From Desulfobacteraceae bacterium (GTDB lineage: Bacteria > Desulfobacterota > Desulfobacteria > Desulfobacterales > Desulfobacteraceae): a DNA stretch of 64,000 nt. Below the pieces are notes generated by a model, which saw only the letters and a program-made list of their open reading frames with translations, searched no databases and was not told where the DNA came from. Of the stretch, positions 53,004 through 62,805 are shown one piece after another (position 1 is the first letter of the stretch; each line of letters opens with the position of its first letter). Location of the stretch: NCBI GenBank assembly GCA_016744295.1, contig JADGEQ010000012.1, positions 62,001 to 126,000 of the forward strand, read 5' to 3'. The position numbers and the translations under genes were made by a program.

Positions 53004-54066
53004 CGATTTTCATAATACAGGCCCGGTCATCGCCAATTCCGTTTTTTACGGCAAAGGCCCGGTATCTTTCAGGAGGTTCCCAGGGTGATTCATCCGTCAG
53101 TACGATGGTACCCCAGTGGGATGGTATGATCAGGTCAGCTTTTACATCATTTGCAATCTGAACGGCTTCTTCCGGATTTGTATGGACAGGTTTCATCACA
53201 TTTACCGGTTTATATGCTCCGATCGGAACGATAGCAACATCAAATGAACCGAACCTTTTGCCTATTTCCTTGAAAAGGGTTTGGGAATAAGCCGTGTCTC
53301 CGGCAAAAAAACAGCTTTTATTTTCTGAGCGTACCGCCCATGAGCACCACAATGTTTTATTACGATCTCCAAGTCCCCGACTGGAAAAATGAACGGCAGG
53401 GAGAGCGGTCACCTTCAGATCATCCAAAACAAAGGATTGATGCCAATCCAATTCCCGGATGTTTTGATAGCCTCTTTTCGCAAAAAACGATCTTAAACCC
53501 AAGGGCACAAATACATGAATCCTTTCTTTGCCAGGCATGGTTTTAACCGTTTCGGCATCCAGATGATCATAGTGGTTATGTGAGATAATTATAATATCAA
53601 CTCGGGGAAGTTTAGCCAGTGATATTCCGGGTGGGACATATCGTTCCGGGCCGAAGGGAAGCGGGCTTGCCAAATCACTGAAAAACGGATCAAATAAAAT
53701 ATTTCTATTTCCAAGTCTCATCAGATAGGTTGAATGCCCTATCCACGTGACGGCTTCAGATCCTGAATAATTTATTAATTTCGATACTGCAAGGGATTCA
53801 TTTATCACGTGACCTTCTGGAACCTCCGGTGTATCAAATAAACCTTCTTTTACCCTCCTGAAAAAAAAGGGAAATCCGGGCGTTTCCGGTTCAGGAACAG
53901 GCGGATAGTTACGGAACCCTCCTGTTGTATGGTGGAGCGGTTTGCCTTCAATCGTCATTACATGGGGTCCACAGCCGGTCACCGACTGAAGTGCTGCTAA
54001 CGTGGTTAATTTCATAAATTGTCTGCGCGTCCATCTGTTCCCACTGTCAATATTCATATGCATCAT
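52984..54066 (-). CDS. Tat-exported metallo-beta-lactamase-fold hydrolase (NAPE-PLD/UlaG-like)
   Basis: 360 residues. The N-terminus RWTRRQFMKLTTLAAL is a twin-arginine signal, followed by a Cys (VTGCGP) that could be a lipobox. The MBL fold has WIGHSTYLMRL, zinc-site HNHYDHLD, AVHFSSRG, FAGDTAYS and PSHWGT. This layout matches N-acyl-phosphatidylethanolamine phospholipase D-like and UlaG-like hydrolases. Substrate unknown; a role on envelope lipids is plausible given export. Confidence 0.87.
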   Translation of the reverse strand: MMHMNIDSGNRWTRRQFMKLTTLAALQSVTGCGPHVMTIEGKPLHHTTGGFRNYPPVPEPETPGFPFFFRRVKEGLFDTPEVPEGHVINESLAVSKLINYSGSEAVTWIGHSTYLMRLGNRNILFDPFFSDLASPLPFGPERYVPPGISLAKLPRVDIIIISHNHYDHLDAETVKTMPGKERIHVFVPLGLRSFFAKRGYQNIRELDWHQSFVLDDLKVTALPAVHFSSRGLGDRNKTLWCSWAVRSENKSCFFAGDTAYSQTLFKEIGKRFGSFDVAIVPIGAYKPVNVMKPVHTNPEEAVQIANDVKADLIIPSHWGTIVLTDESPWEPPERYRAFAVKNGIGDDRACIMKIGETRGF

Positions 54067-54169
54067 TGCCTTGTTCCGAATAGGGTAATAAGAAAACTTC
54101 AGTCCCGTATAAAATAACGGGTAGGGTATTTACATATGAATTCACTAATGGTCATGGAAAAAAACATTT

Positions 54170-56257
54170 TTATTTATCGGTTCGGCTCTTTTGACGATAT
54201 GGAATCGGTTTCGTATTGTCAATTATGGCCAAAAGTTGTTTTAAATGTCTACCTTCCCACCAGATAACAGCAAACCGAAAGAGGCCTATCCCAAGCCCTA
54301 TTGAAAGCATAAAATATAAAAACTCCACAAATTGGGGTGCAGTAATTTGAGCAAGTGTCAAAACCTTGGGAATAAACAACGTAAAACAAATTAAAAAAAG
54401 TGCAGTGGTTCGAAATCTTCGAAAAAGGAATGAGGCATCTTCAGCGTTATTTTTTTGGGTCCATTGGCTTAATTGCCAATAACGCAAGATTACAATAATT
54501 ATTGGAATATTCAGCAGATAAAACCAATAATCGGGATAAAAAAAGACGGCAATACCATAGAGCATTGGTGCCGATGAAGTTAAAACCGCCAGTATCCGCC
54601 CATAGCCATCTTCAAAATCAATCAAAGCAAGACGAAAATTGCCTCCGAGTAGCCAATAAAATGGAATTAATCCGCATGTTGCGATAGCTGGGTTAATTAC
54701 ATTTTTACTCGTAATAAACCAACCGCCATCTGGAGACCAGATAAATAGACGAATCATTATGATAACAACTGCCAGTAGGCATGCAACCGTTTCAAAGGAA
54801 AAAATAGTCGCATATGATTTTGCATCAATCCTACATTCTCTTGTATCCCCACTTTTGCATTCTTTCTGGCGTAATTCAATTTGTTTTTGTTCAGGAAGAC
54901 TTAGCGGTGTTTTTGAAAAATCCCAGGCCAATTTTGAAAGTTGTTCATGTGCTATTCTGAGGTGGTTGCCATCCGTCATTTTACAAATGGCATTTGTCTT
55001 TTCCAGTGAGGAAAGAACATTATCAAGACAGGCATGATCCTTTGCCTTATTTCCTGACCCTAAACCGCAGATATATTCAATCCTTTTAGGATCTAAAGAT
55101 GTGGATAAACCATTCTCCCCTGAGAGGGCCATAAGAATTTTTAATGCCAGGGAGGGGCTCTCGGTATTTTCTATAATATATGTTATCAGCGTCTTTTCAA
55201 AATTCTCACTGCTCCAATTTACTTGAAGATCATTTTCAGTTCTTATCCCTGATATTTTTAAAGCATACCAGAATAATTTCACATCTATAGGCAACAGATA
55301 TTTTTTGTTTTTTTCATTTTTAAGAAAAAGTTGTTTAGCCTTTTCTAAAAATTCTAAATTCGGGGTATTGCCGTAAACTTTAGTCGCTATTCCGGACCAA
55401 AAACTTCCCAAATCATTATCTGTAGCAATCAAAGGCTCTAGAACGAAAAGCCTGACTTGAGAAAATAGCTTCCTTGCATCTTTAAGCAAATTGTGGACTT
55501 CAGACACAGAGTCACCAAGCGTTTCCGTGCGAACCGCTAGAACAACGATATCGGCCCATTTGCACAATTCGGATAAATTTTGTGAAAAAAATTCCATAGA
55601 GGTCTGGTCGATGATTATTTGTTCAAACTGATCAAGAAATAAAACCGAGGATATTCTTTTCTGTTCTGGAGGAGAATGATGTATCAACCAATCTGATAAA
55701 ACCTTGGTTTCATTTATAGTGTCAGGAAAACCACATAATTTTTTCAATTCTTTAAACCACTCTTTTATATTCTCCCTTAGGTCTAATCTAAATAAACAAA
55801 ATCGATCAGAGGATTCATTAACAGGATTAAAAAAATGACTGACAAAAGAACTTTTTCCTATTCCTGAAGGGCCAAATACTGATATAATAGGAGCTCTGGT
55901 ATTCCCAGACGTTTTAATAGTAGCGAGATCAACAACATTCGAAAATTGTTTTTTTTGTCGAGAATATCCAAAAAAATCCTTGGAATCCGGTTCAAAATCA
56001 AAAGTTTGACTAATTTCCACTTTTTTATTTTGTGTGGTAATAATAAAAATAATCAAACCGATGCAACTTAGTGCAATAATAAGAAAGATGATTGCGATAA
56101 TACAAAAAATGATTGATTCGGTGGAAATTGCATCCATCACTATTTTTAAAGCTGAGAGCAGGCCAATTATCGCACCAAAAGTTCCAAGAAGGATACCAAC
56201 CGCCTGATGTTGAGCATGCTGATCTATTTTTTTTTGGATTTTTTCTAAAATGTTCAT
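54170..56257 (-). CDS. Membrane-anchored STAND-type P-loop NTPase
   Basis: 695 residues from the ATG at 56257 (an in-frame TTG start at 56269 is less likely). Two N-terminal TM helices (~25-50 and 55-80), NTPase with Walker A FGPSGIGKSS near residue 130 and Walker B VLFLDQFEQI, a helical/winged-helix region (~330-470), then five or more C-terminal TM helices (~490-670). No WD40 or TPR sensor repeats. Resembles the 'novel STAND NTPase 1' group, whose members often act in signalling or phage defence. Monocistronic and AT-rich, so possible cargo; no effector domain recognised. Confidence 0.78.
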   Translation of the reverse strand: MNILEKIQKKIDQHAQHQAVGILLGTFGAIIGLLSALKIVMDAISTESIIFCIIAIIFLIIALSCIGLIIFIITTQNKKVEISQTFDFEPDSKDFFGYSRQKKQFSNVVDLATIKTSGNTRAPIISVFGPSGIGKSSFVSHFFNPVNESSDRFCLFRLDLRENIKEWFKELKKLCGFPDTINETKVLSDWLIHHSPPEQKRISSVLFLDQFEQIIIDQTSMEFFSQNLSELCKWADIVVLAVRTETLGDSVSEVHNLLKDARKLFSQVRLFVLEPLIATDNDLGSFWSGIATKVYGNTPNLEFLEKAKQLFLKNEKNKKYLLPIDVKLFWYALKISGIRTENDLQVNWSSENFEKTLITYIIENTESPSLALKILMALSGENGLSTSLDPKRIEYICGLGSGNKAKDHACLDNVLSSLEKTNAICKMTDGNHLRIAHEQLSKLAWDFSKTPLSLPEQKQIELRQKECKSGDTRECRIDAKSYATIFSFETVACLLAVVIIMIRLFIWSPDGGWFITSKNVINPAIATCGLIPFYWLLGGNFRLALIDFEDGYGRILAVLTSSAPMLYGIAVFFYPDYWFYLLNIPIIIVILRYWQLSQWTQKNNAEDASFLFRRFRTTALFLICFTLFIPKVLTLAQITAPQFVEFLYFMLSIGLGIGLFRFAVIWWEGRHLKQLLAIIDNTKPIPYRQKSRTDK

Positions 56258-56588
56258 TGCTTCCACCAATCATTAAAAAATATTTTGGTTTTGATATTAG
56301 TGAATCAACCTTATTCCCCAAAAAGAAAGAAGATCCTCCATGCTGGAAATCAAGATAGAACATTTTCTCAATTATTGTAAAGTATCAAATTTACGATCGG
56401 GTCTATTCAATCATTACCACAGAATGATGATTTTTTTTGTTCAAAATTTATTTTATCCCAAATTGTTTTCAAGATTACCGATCATTTCATTTTACAAATG
56501 CGCTGCAATGCGTTAATGAGTCTATCTTTAATTAATCAATTCAGTGTTTCACCATGCGCACTATTTATTTTTTTACAGGATTTATGAA
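56258..56588. other. Divergent promoter region between STAND NTPase and TSUP genes
   Basis: About 330 bp, AT-rich, no gene. Should carry both promoters; no consensus boxes picked out with confidence. Confidence 0.4.
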
Positions 56589-57329
56589 ATGAACGATTAT
56601 ATATTTATGTCCCTTTTCTGGGGTTTTGGCGGCCTCGTTAACGGCATAGCGGGATTTGGCAGTGCTCTTATCGCAACACCTCTTTCCACCATGTTTGTGG
56701 ATATTTCTCTGGTTATTCCGGCAGGAACAATCATCGCTCTTTCCATGAACAGTCAGATGGGAATCACCTTTCGTAAATATGCAGACTGGAACCGGATTCG
56801 CCCACTTATAATAGGATCAATTCCGGGCACGATTACAGGCGTTGCCCTGATGAAAAAACTCCCCGGTGATTATCTAAAGCTCGCAATGGGATTTTTCCTT
56901 ATTATTTACGCATCCTGGAGTCTTCTTTATGAAGGAAGATTCAGAAAAATTGTTTCAAAACACTGGGGCTTTGTAGCAGGTTTTTGCTCTTCAGCCATTG
57001 GAACATCCGTGGGAATGGGCGGTCCCCCAACCATCGTATACAGCTCTCTGGCTGGGTGGAAGCAGGAGCAGGTAAAAGCTGGGATCGGGAGCTTTTTCAT
57101 GTGCGCCGGCGTGATCATGATAAGTGCGCAGTCCATTGCAGGACTTCAGAACAGCGCTTCCATTACACTTGCCATGGTTTCGATTCCTTCAGCTATAATG
57201 GGCGGGTGGATCGGGATTCGAATTTCAAGATTGATCGGTGATTTTTCCTATAGGAAAATACTCTTTTCTGCGCTTTTGTGCATGGGTGCAATGATTTTAT
57301 ATCGGGCAGTTAATGCGATTTTCTTTTAG
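56589..57329 (+). CDS. TSUP (TauE/SafE) family permease
   Basis: 246 residues from the ATG at 56589 (AGGA eight bases upstream; a GTG at 56544 is less likely). About seven to eight TM helices with the two family half-repeats: WGFGGLVNGIAGFGSALIATPL at the start and GFVAGFCSSAIGTSVGMGGPPT at mid-chain. Carries sulfur-based or organic anions such as sulfite, sulfoacetate or taurine-related compounds; substrate unknown. Monocistronic with a strong terminator downstream. Confidence 0.92.
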   Translation: MNDYIFMSLFWGFGGLVNGIAGFGSALIATPLSTMFVDISLVIPAGTIIALSMNSQMGITFRKYADWNRIRPLIIGSIPGTITGVALMKKLPGDYLKLAMGFFLIIYASWSLLYEGRFRKIVSKHWGFVAGFCSSAIGTSVGMGGPPTIVYSSLAGWKQEQVKAGIGSFFMCAGVIMISAQSIAGLQNSASITLAMVSIPSAIMGGWIGIRISRLIGDFSYRKILFSALLCMGAMILYRAVNAIFF

Positions 57330-57451
57330 TATTATCTATTTTAATTAATAAACGCTAACCTTTTCAAACAACCGGCTTGACCGGTTTATTTGACTCGTTG
57401 AAATCCATATTCAATTCTTATGGTGTTGTTTCCATGGGTAAAATTATCAAC

Positions 57452-57492
57452 AAAAAAGGTGGAGGCCGCTGTAAGTGGTCTCCACCTTTTTT
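57452..57492. terminator. Strong bidirectional terminator
   Basis: AAAAAAGGTGGAG pairs with CTCCACCTTTTTT, stem about 13 bp, between the convergent TSUP and TPR genes. It can serve both. A weaker AACCGG/CCGGTT hairpin at 57370-57386 precedes it. Confidence 0.85.
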
Positions 57493-57532
57493 GTTTTGTA
57501 AAAAGTGAGGTTGTTGACAACGCCCATGGACA

Positions 57533-58051
57533 CTAGGGAACATCCCCCATCTGTTTTTTGACTTCGGCAATCAATTCCCGATATCGATAATTATTAGGGT
57601 CTTCCGAAAGTGCCTTTTCCCCCCACTGAAGTGCATTTGGAAAATCCTTTTGCTGGCGGTAGTTTTCCGCAATAGCAGACAGCACATGCTGCAACGGTGC
57701 ATTCATGCTTTCAGGCGGAATATCCAATACCTTTTTGAAATCAGCGAGAGCGCCTTCGTGATTCTTTTTGACTGTAGAACAACTTCCCCGGCCAATAAGG
57801 CTCTCCTCGTCGTACGGGTCCGATGCCAAAGCGCGCGAATAAAACAGAATCGCATCATCAATTCGTCCTTCGATTTCTGAAATTTTGCCCAGATAAAAAT
57901 AAGGGTTATCACCATCCTCGTGACGATAGGCAGGGTCAATCTTGACAACTGCCTCAAATGCCCGGACAGCACCAATCCCGTCTGGTTTATTGAAACATTT
58001 TAAACCTTGATTAAACCAATCGGTCGCTGAAAGTGTACTATCGTTATCCAT
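57533..58051 (-). CDS. Tetratricopeptide-repeat protein
   Basis: 172 residues, no signal peptide. Three to four TPR units: WFNQGLKCFNKPDGIGAVRAFEAVVKIDPAY, PYFYLGKISEIEGRIDDAILFYSRALASDPYD, LADFKKVLDIPP and FPNALQWGEKALSEDPNN. Scaffold or chaperone for protein-protein contact; partner not evident. AAGGA precedes the ATG. Confidence 0.85.
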   Translation of the reverse strand: MDNDSTLSATDWFNQGLKCFNKPDGIGAVRAFEAVVKIDPAYRHEDGDNPYFYLGKISEIEGRIDDAILFYSRALASDPYDEESLIGRGSCSTVKKNHEGALADFKKVLDIPPESMNAPLQHVLSAIAENYRQQKDFPNALQWGEKALSEDPNNYRYRELIAEVKKQMGDVP

Positions 58052-58271
58052 TATATTCCTTGCTGTAATTGCGGTTCAGCCGCCGTGAATAAACAAAAAA
58101 CATTCGCGGCTTACCCGCCAGTATGTTTCTTGTTGGGGTTAGTGCTAATAAAAGCTTGCTTTGCCATATAACTATTTTTTTTTTTCAATTCTATTTTTTT
58201 CAAGATAAATCTCACACCCAAATCCTCAATGTTAGTCGTTTTATTTTCAAAATTGACGTCATTCTTAAATC

Positions 58272-58814
58272 TCAGATGATACGCCTTTTTTCCAAAGGTG
58301 TCGGGTGGGTGACTTCCGGCCACTTCCCAAGCTGAGGCTCAGCGCCTTCAAGGGCTGATGCTGGCGGCGAGTCATCCCGTAATACAGGATTCTTTCGCAT
58401 ATCGTGGCCCTCGACTTCATAACAAAATTCAATTGGGATGCCATTGGGATCAAAAGAATAAATGGAATGAATTGACCCATGATCAATCACGCCCGAACAA
58501 TCAAATCCGGCAGCTTCAAGCTTGTCCTTTAAAAGCCAGGCCTCATTATTTGAATCTACACCAAAAGCAATATGATCAAAGACAATCGGGCCTTTAACCG
58601 GCACGCCATGATCTTTGGGCTCTACAGGCCGGGCACCATCCCATTCAAAGAACGCCAATGTATTTTTCTCGTCTATCTCAAAAAAATAATGTCGGAATCC
58701 ATCCGTTCCAAAACCGTTAACAAGGCGCATTCCGATAAGATCACGCCAAAAACGAATAGTTTTATCCATATCTGCTGTCACCATTGCCAGGTGATTTATA
58801 CCTCTAAACCTCAT
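58272..58814 (-). CDS. VOC-superfamily (glyoxalase/dioxygenase-like) protein
   Basis: 180 residues from the second of two tandem ATGs (58814/58817; AAGGAG just upstream). Opens RGINHLAMVTADMDKTIRFW, typical of VOC metalloenzymes; metal ligands are likely His in INHLAM, His in FDHIAFGV and Glu in IPIEFCYE. C-terminal tail of about 40 residues is Pro-rich and not part of the fold. Substrate unknown. Confidence 0.87.
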   Translation of the reverse strand: MRFRGINHLAMVTADMDKTIRFWRDLIGMRLVNGFGTDGFRHYFFEIDEKNTLAFFEWDGARPVEPKDHGVPVKGPIVFDHIAFGVDSNNEAWLLKDKLEAAGFDCSGVIDHGSIHSIYSFDPNGIPIEFCYEVEGHDMRKNPVLRDDSPPASALEGAEPQLGKWPEVTHPTPLEKRRII

Positions 58815-58872
58815 CATGTATCTCCTTTATTTTCTCAAGGTCGAAGCAATGGCCACATATCTCCCCCATTTC

Positions 58873-59067
58873 TTACTCCCAAGGAGTGAGCCGAACCAGG
58901 CGCCCGTTCTTTTTATCTTCCAGAACCCATATGCCACCTTTGGGTCCTTGCTCAACCTCTCGTATCCGATTACCCATATCAAACCGTTCGACCTCATGGA
59001 CCTGGTTCCCTTTAATATGGATCCGCACCAAAGACTTTGATCTGAGCCCTCCGATAAAGGCAGATTG
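58873..59067 (-). pseudogene. C-terminal remnant of a PQQ-type glucose/sorbosone dehydrogenase
   Basis: 65 codons from a TAG to a [24 protein letters not shown], then [18 protein letters not shown] and [11 protein letters not shown]. These are the last two beta-blades of soluble aldose sugar dehydrogenases (GSDH family), where GGLRG..LVR, RIRDV.QGPDG and GRI.RL.P are standard. Nothing of the rest remains; the aldolase stop lies only 12 bp away, so the deletion brought them together. Confidence 0.75.
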
Positions 59068-59078
59068 CTATTCCCGGA

Positions 59079-60122
59079 TTATTCGTTTTCCATTTCAGAA
59101 GAGTATTTTCCAAAGCGGGCAGCACCATTGCATTTGGCCCGGTGGAAAAGAACCCTTTGTGCCAGATCTTTATTTGCTGTTTCCCCTTTCCATGCAGCAA
59201 GGCAATCTTCCTGCAGCGCCCTGCCGTATGAAAAACTTAATTCCCATGGGAGGTGCTTATCTTTGTTCATGGCATTTAAATGAAGGGTGGCAAGCTTTGA
59301 GCTCTGCCCGCCGGACAGAAATGCAATTCCCGGTACTGCAGCAGGAACGCTGCGTTTGAATATCTTGATGGTGGATTGGGCCACAATCCTTGGATCGACT
59401 TGTTCTGGACAAATATCCCCGGGTGTCACCATGCTGGGTTTTAAAATCATACCTTCCAGAAAGACCCCCTGAAGAGTCAGTTCTTCAAAAACCCTGTCAA
59501 GTGTAAATTGGGCAGCACGTTCACAACGCTCAAGGGTGTGGCTGCCGTTCATGAGAATTTCAGGTTCAATGATGGGAACAATCCCTTTGCTTTGACAAAT
59601 AGCGGCATACCTTGCCAGGGAATGTGCATTCAGCGCAAGACTCAGTTGGGACGGCTGATGAGTTCCAATCTGGATGACTGACCGCCACTTTGCAAACCTG
59701 GCACCAAGCTCCCTGTATTCGTCAAGACGCTCTGACAGGCCGTCCAGGCCTTGTGTAATTGTTTCACCCACCGTATTGGGAATTCTGGTCAGCCCTTTGT
59801 CCACTTTTATGCCCGGGATAATACCGTTGTCTGATAAAATTTTTGAAAAAGGCGTACCGTTTGCAGCAGATTGCCTTAGGGTTTCATCAAACAGGATGAC
59901 CCCGCTGATATGGTCTTCCAGTCCAGGTGTGGTGAGCAGCATTTCCCGGTAAAATCGCCGGTTCTCTTCTGTGGATTCAACATTGATCGTATCAAATCGT
60001 TTCTTTATTGTTGGATTGCTTTCATCTGCAGCCAGGATGCCTTTGCCCGGGGCAACCATCGCCCTTGCAGTCTCTTCCAGTTTTTTAAGGATGGTGTCGT
60101 TTGCTCGGATTATCGTCGTCAT
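59079..60122 (-). CDS. Class I fructose-bisphosphate aldolase
   Basis: 347 residues, the normal length. Start is KLEETARAMVAPGKGILAADES; the Schiff-base Lys is in FLEGMILKPSMV; PIIEPEIL, PGIAFLSGGQS and ELSFSYGRALQ are the family hallmarks. Reversibly splits fructose-1,6-bisphosphate to DHAP and glyceraldehyde-3-phosphate in glycolysis/gluconeogenesis. GGGAG lies 10 bases before the ATG. Class I enzymes of this eukaryote-like type occur in scattered bacteria. Confidence 0.96.
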   Translation of the reverse strand: MTTIIRANDTILKKLEETARAMVAPGKGILAADESNPTIKKRFDTINVESTEENRRFYREMLLTTPGLEDHISGVILFDETLRQSAANGTPFSKILSDNGIIPGIKVDKGLTRIPNTVGETITQGLDGLSERLDEYRELGARFAKWRSVIQIGTHQPSQLSLALNAHSLARYAAICQSKGIVPIIEPEILMNGSHTLERCERAAQFTLDRVFEELTLQGVFLEGMILKPSMVTPGDICPEQVDPRIVAQSTIKIFKRSVPAAVPGIAFLSGGQSSKLATLHLNAMNKDKHLPWELSFSYGRALQEDCLAAWKGETANKDLAQRVLFHRAKCNGAARFGKYSSEMENE

Positions 60123-60268
60123 CTTATTGAATCTCCCTTTTTTATCTGTGAAGGGTTTTATATTTGAAAATGGGACCAGAAATCATGCCTGATCTAATAA
60201 GAATAAGATGTTATTTAAAATTGGCAAGTAGGGACTCCTCCCGTCCTAGGTGGATAAAAATACAAATT

Positions 60269-61348
60269 CTACTGATTTTCCAGGAAAGAAATAATCTCAT
60301 TGGGCCTAGGAGGACACCCGGGAACAAAAGAAGAACATCCAACCAGGCAATCACCCACCCCCAGCCCATCAAACATTTTCTTCTTAAAGCCCTGCCCTAT
60401 ATTTACCGTTCCAGGCAGGGGTAAACCTTGTTCCTGCATCTGTTTCAACGCCTGTGTCAGGGAAGCGAAACAGGCGCTGCAGGCCCCTTTCTCATGGATA
60501 TGAGCTGCGAGTGAAGCCGCCAGCGGCGAACGTTGTAGACTGCTCAACCCCTCTCCTTTGTTCAGGGCATGCAGCGTCCCTGCAGACAAATCCTCAGATC
60601 CCACCCCCAGAAGGGCTGCTTTTTTAATATAAAGGACGTCTGATGTTTTCAGTCCCAAAAGGGAACAGGCATAACTATCTAGAAGAACCGGATCCAGGGC
60701 AGCCATAAAAAGATTGAGCGTAAAGGGGTTTCCGCCTTCTTCGAAATTTGGATCACCGTTCAGGGCATCCACCAGGATCAAATCGGGTCGAAGGATTTCA
60801 TTCAGGTCTGCAATGGGCTGAAAAAGGCCTTCCCGATGATATCGCTGTTTTTCACTGTTGGGAATACAGCCTTTAAGATTCTTTAGCGCACAGGTCATGG
60901 CAGTCTGGCAATGGCCTTTGAGTACAGGGATGTTAATGAGTCGGTCCAATTCCAAAATAGATCGGCAGATTCGATATCTTCCGTTGGATCCTTTGCAGGA
61001 AACAGATGGATCTTGCTGAAGGTCCACCAGGGGAACAGCATATTTTTTAGAAATATCTGAATAGCCGCAGACGTTAAACGCCTGTTCTGTTTTGTCGCCC
61101 ACCCAGGAACCCTCTAAGATGCTGATCGTGTCAAATCCCTTTTCCTGGAGGAAGGTAATAATTCCTGCGCAAAACTCAGGGTGAGTTGTTGCCCCGGAGG
61201 ATGCCTTTTTGGAGACCACCAAATTTGGTTTAAGTCCAATATGATCGGAAAAGGACCAGTTTTTCCATACCCCGGAAGATTCCATCAGGGCTTTCCCGGC
61301 TTCAAAGGGATCTTTCCCATACCAGCACAGGATCTTATCTTTTTTCAT
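60269..61348 (-). CDS. DUF362 protein with C-terminal cysteine cluster
   Basis: 359 residues from the ATG at 61348 (AAGG six bases upstream; the frame opens at 61381). DUF362 features: KPNLVVSK near residue 42, ILEGSWVGDKTEQAF, NIPVLKGHCQTAMTCALKNLKG and LILVDALNGDPNFEEGG. Cysteines in GACSACFAS and a tail DCLVGCSSFVPGCPP may bind a metal or cluster. The family is linked to Fe-S proteins; function undefined. Between aldolase and LysR genes on the same strand. Confidence 0.87.
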   Translation of the reverse strand: MKKDKILCWYGKDPFEAGKALMESSGVWKNWSFSDHIGLKPNLVVSKKASSGATTHPEFCAGIITFLQEKGFDTISILEGSWVGDKTEQAFNVCGYSDISKKYAVPLVDLQQDPSVSCKGSNGRYRICRSILELDRLINIPVLKGHCQTAMTCALKNLKGCIPNSEKQRYHREGLFQPIADLNEILRPDLILVDALNGDPNFEEGGNPFTLNLFMAALDPVLLDSYACSLLGLKTSDVLYIKKAALLGVGSEDLSAGTLHALNKGEGLSSLQRSPLAASLAAHIHEKGACSACFASLTQALKQMQEQGLPLPGTVNIGQGFKKKMFDGLGVGDCLVGCSSFVPGCPPRPNEIISFLENQ

Positions 61349-61401
61349 GATAAACCTTTTTATGATGTTTGACACTGCCAAGAATCACTTGGAAAAGAGG
61401 A

Positions 61402-62289
61402 TTAAAATTTATGGCGCCAGGTTTTTTTTATAATTTGGACCAAAGTTTTGATCAGGACATCATCTGCTCTATTCTTTGAATAGGCAATGGATATGGGACA
61501 GGTCAATTTTTCAGGGGGGTCCCAGATAAAGATGATCTTGTTTTTTGCAAGTCTTTTGGCTTCATTCCTTTCAATGGCCGTCACTGCTGCACCTTCATTG
61601 ATCAGAGTATTTTTGGTGATATCATCATTGGCAAAAACCGTATGGGTCAACGCCAGGTTCTCTGCTGATAAAATATCTTTTACGCTTCTTACAAAAGGGC
61701 ACAAATTGGTGGGAACAATCCATGGCAATTTTGCCATATCTTCCCATTGGGCATTCTCATGTGTTTTTTTATACAAAATGGGAACGGCAACAGCCACATT
61801 TGCCCTGGCAAGCGGTATGATTTCAAACCCATTCACATTATGCTCTCCAAAAACAAACCCGCAGTCCATTTCTTTGTTTTCAAGCCCGGCAAGAATCTCC
61901 CCCGTGTTGGATGGAACAATCTCAAGATGCAGTTGCGCATGCTTTTTGAATATTTCTTTGATGATCAAAGGTATTTTAAGATAATCCGGGTCCGCATTAA
62001 TGCCAAGCCGTAATTGCCCGTTTATTTTATGTTGAATCACAGCTGCGGTGTTGTAAAAATCAGTTGCACCCTCCAGGATTTTTATGGCTTTTTCTTTAAG
62101 TATCTTTCCCTGGGAGGTGATTTCCATACCTTTTGATGTTCTTGTAAAAAGGATGACATCAAATTCGAGTTCCAGGATTTTAATATGGCTGGACACAGAA
62201 GGCGGGGTGGTGTTCAATTCCTGAGCTGCCCTGGTGACATTCCCGGTTTTGGCCACGGTTACAAATGTTTTTAATTGATGCAGTTCCAT
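61402..62289 (-). CDS. LysR-family transcriptional regulator
   Basis: 295 residues from the ATG at 62289 (MELHQLKTF; a TTG lies 5 codons upstream). Winged HTH: LKTFVTVAKTGNVTRAAQELNTTPPSVSSHIKILE, then a periplasmic-binding-like effector domain (~90-295). Divergent from the cupin gene with a 150-bp shared region, the usual layout for a LysR regulator and its target. Effector unknown. Confidence 0.93.
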   Translation of the reverse strand: MELHQLKTFVTVAKTGNVTRAAQELNTTPPSVSSHIKILELEFDVILFTRTSKGMEITSQGKILKEKAIKILEGATDFYNTAAVIQHKINGQLRLGINADPDYLKIPLIIKEIFKKHAQLHLEIVPSNTGEILAGLENKEMDCGFVFGEHNVNGFEIIPLARANVAVAVPILYKKTHENAQWEDMAKLPWIVPTNLCPFVRSVKDILSAENLALTHTVFANDDITKNTLINEGAAVTAIERNEAKRLAKNKIIFIWDPPEKLTCPISIAYSKNRADDVLIKTLVQIIKKTWRHKF

Positions 62290-62439
62290 TTCTTTTGAGT
62301 CCAAAGGATAAAATTTTGAAACTTACCGCTGTTCGGTATTTCTTAACATACCCTTCAATAATCACAAATAGATATTGATAGCGAGATAATATATATATTT
62401 TTTCATGTTTATCAAAAAAAATATATAAGGGGAATAAAA
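62290..62439. promoter_or_regulatory. Divergent LysR/cupin promoter region
   Basis: 150 bp, AT-rich. Expected to hold a LysR box and both promoters; a T-N11-A dyad was not located with confidence. Confidence 0.4.
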
Positions 62440-62805
62440 ATGGAAATCAATGTAATTAATTTAAAAGAAAAACTGTCTTTGATCAATGCGCTGCATGAGT
62501 ACAAACTGATCGCCAGGATGAATGATTACGATTTCAAGCTGATAAAAATGAAAAGAGAGTTTGTCTGGCATAAACACCCGGACACGGATGAAGTCTTTTT
62601 TGCGATTGAAGGATCCTTTGATATTCATTTAAGGCAAAAGGTCCTGACACTCAATCAAGGCGATATGGTGGTTATCCCAAAAAATGTTGAACATAAGCCT
62701 GTGTCAAAAAGTCAAAGTTCCATCCTTATGATTGAACCAACAGGGACTGTGAACACGGGTGATGCAGGCGGGGAACTCACAGATATAGTGCTTGAAAACA
62801 TATAA
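62440..62805 (+). CDS. Small cupin-domain protein
   Basis: 121 residues. Cupin motif 1 FVWHKHPDTDEVFFAIEGSF (two His, Glu) and motif 2 GDMVVIPKNVEHKP (final His) supply a mononuclear metal site. AGGGGA lies six bases before the ATG. Single cupin, probably a sugar- or small-molecule-binding enzyme or sensor. Likely regulated by the divergent LysR protein. Confidence 0.9.
   Translation: MEINVINLKEKLSLINALHEYKLIARMNDYDFKLIKMKREFVWHKHPDTDEVFFAIEGSFDIHLRQKVLTLNQGDMVVIPKNVEHKPVSKSQSSILMIEPTGTVNTGDAGGELTDIVLENI

Noticed and set aside
58111..58323. Minus-strand frame between the TPR and VOC genes
   Set aside because: Overlaps the end of the VOC gene in another frame; composition is that of AT-rich intergenic DNA.
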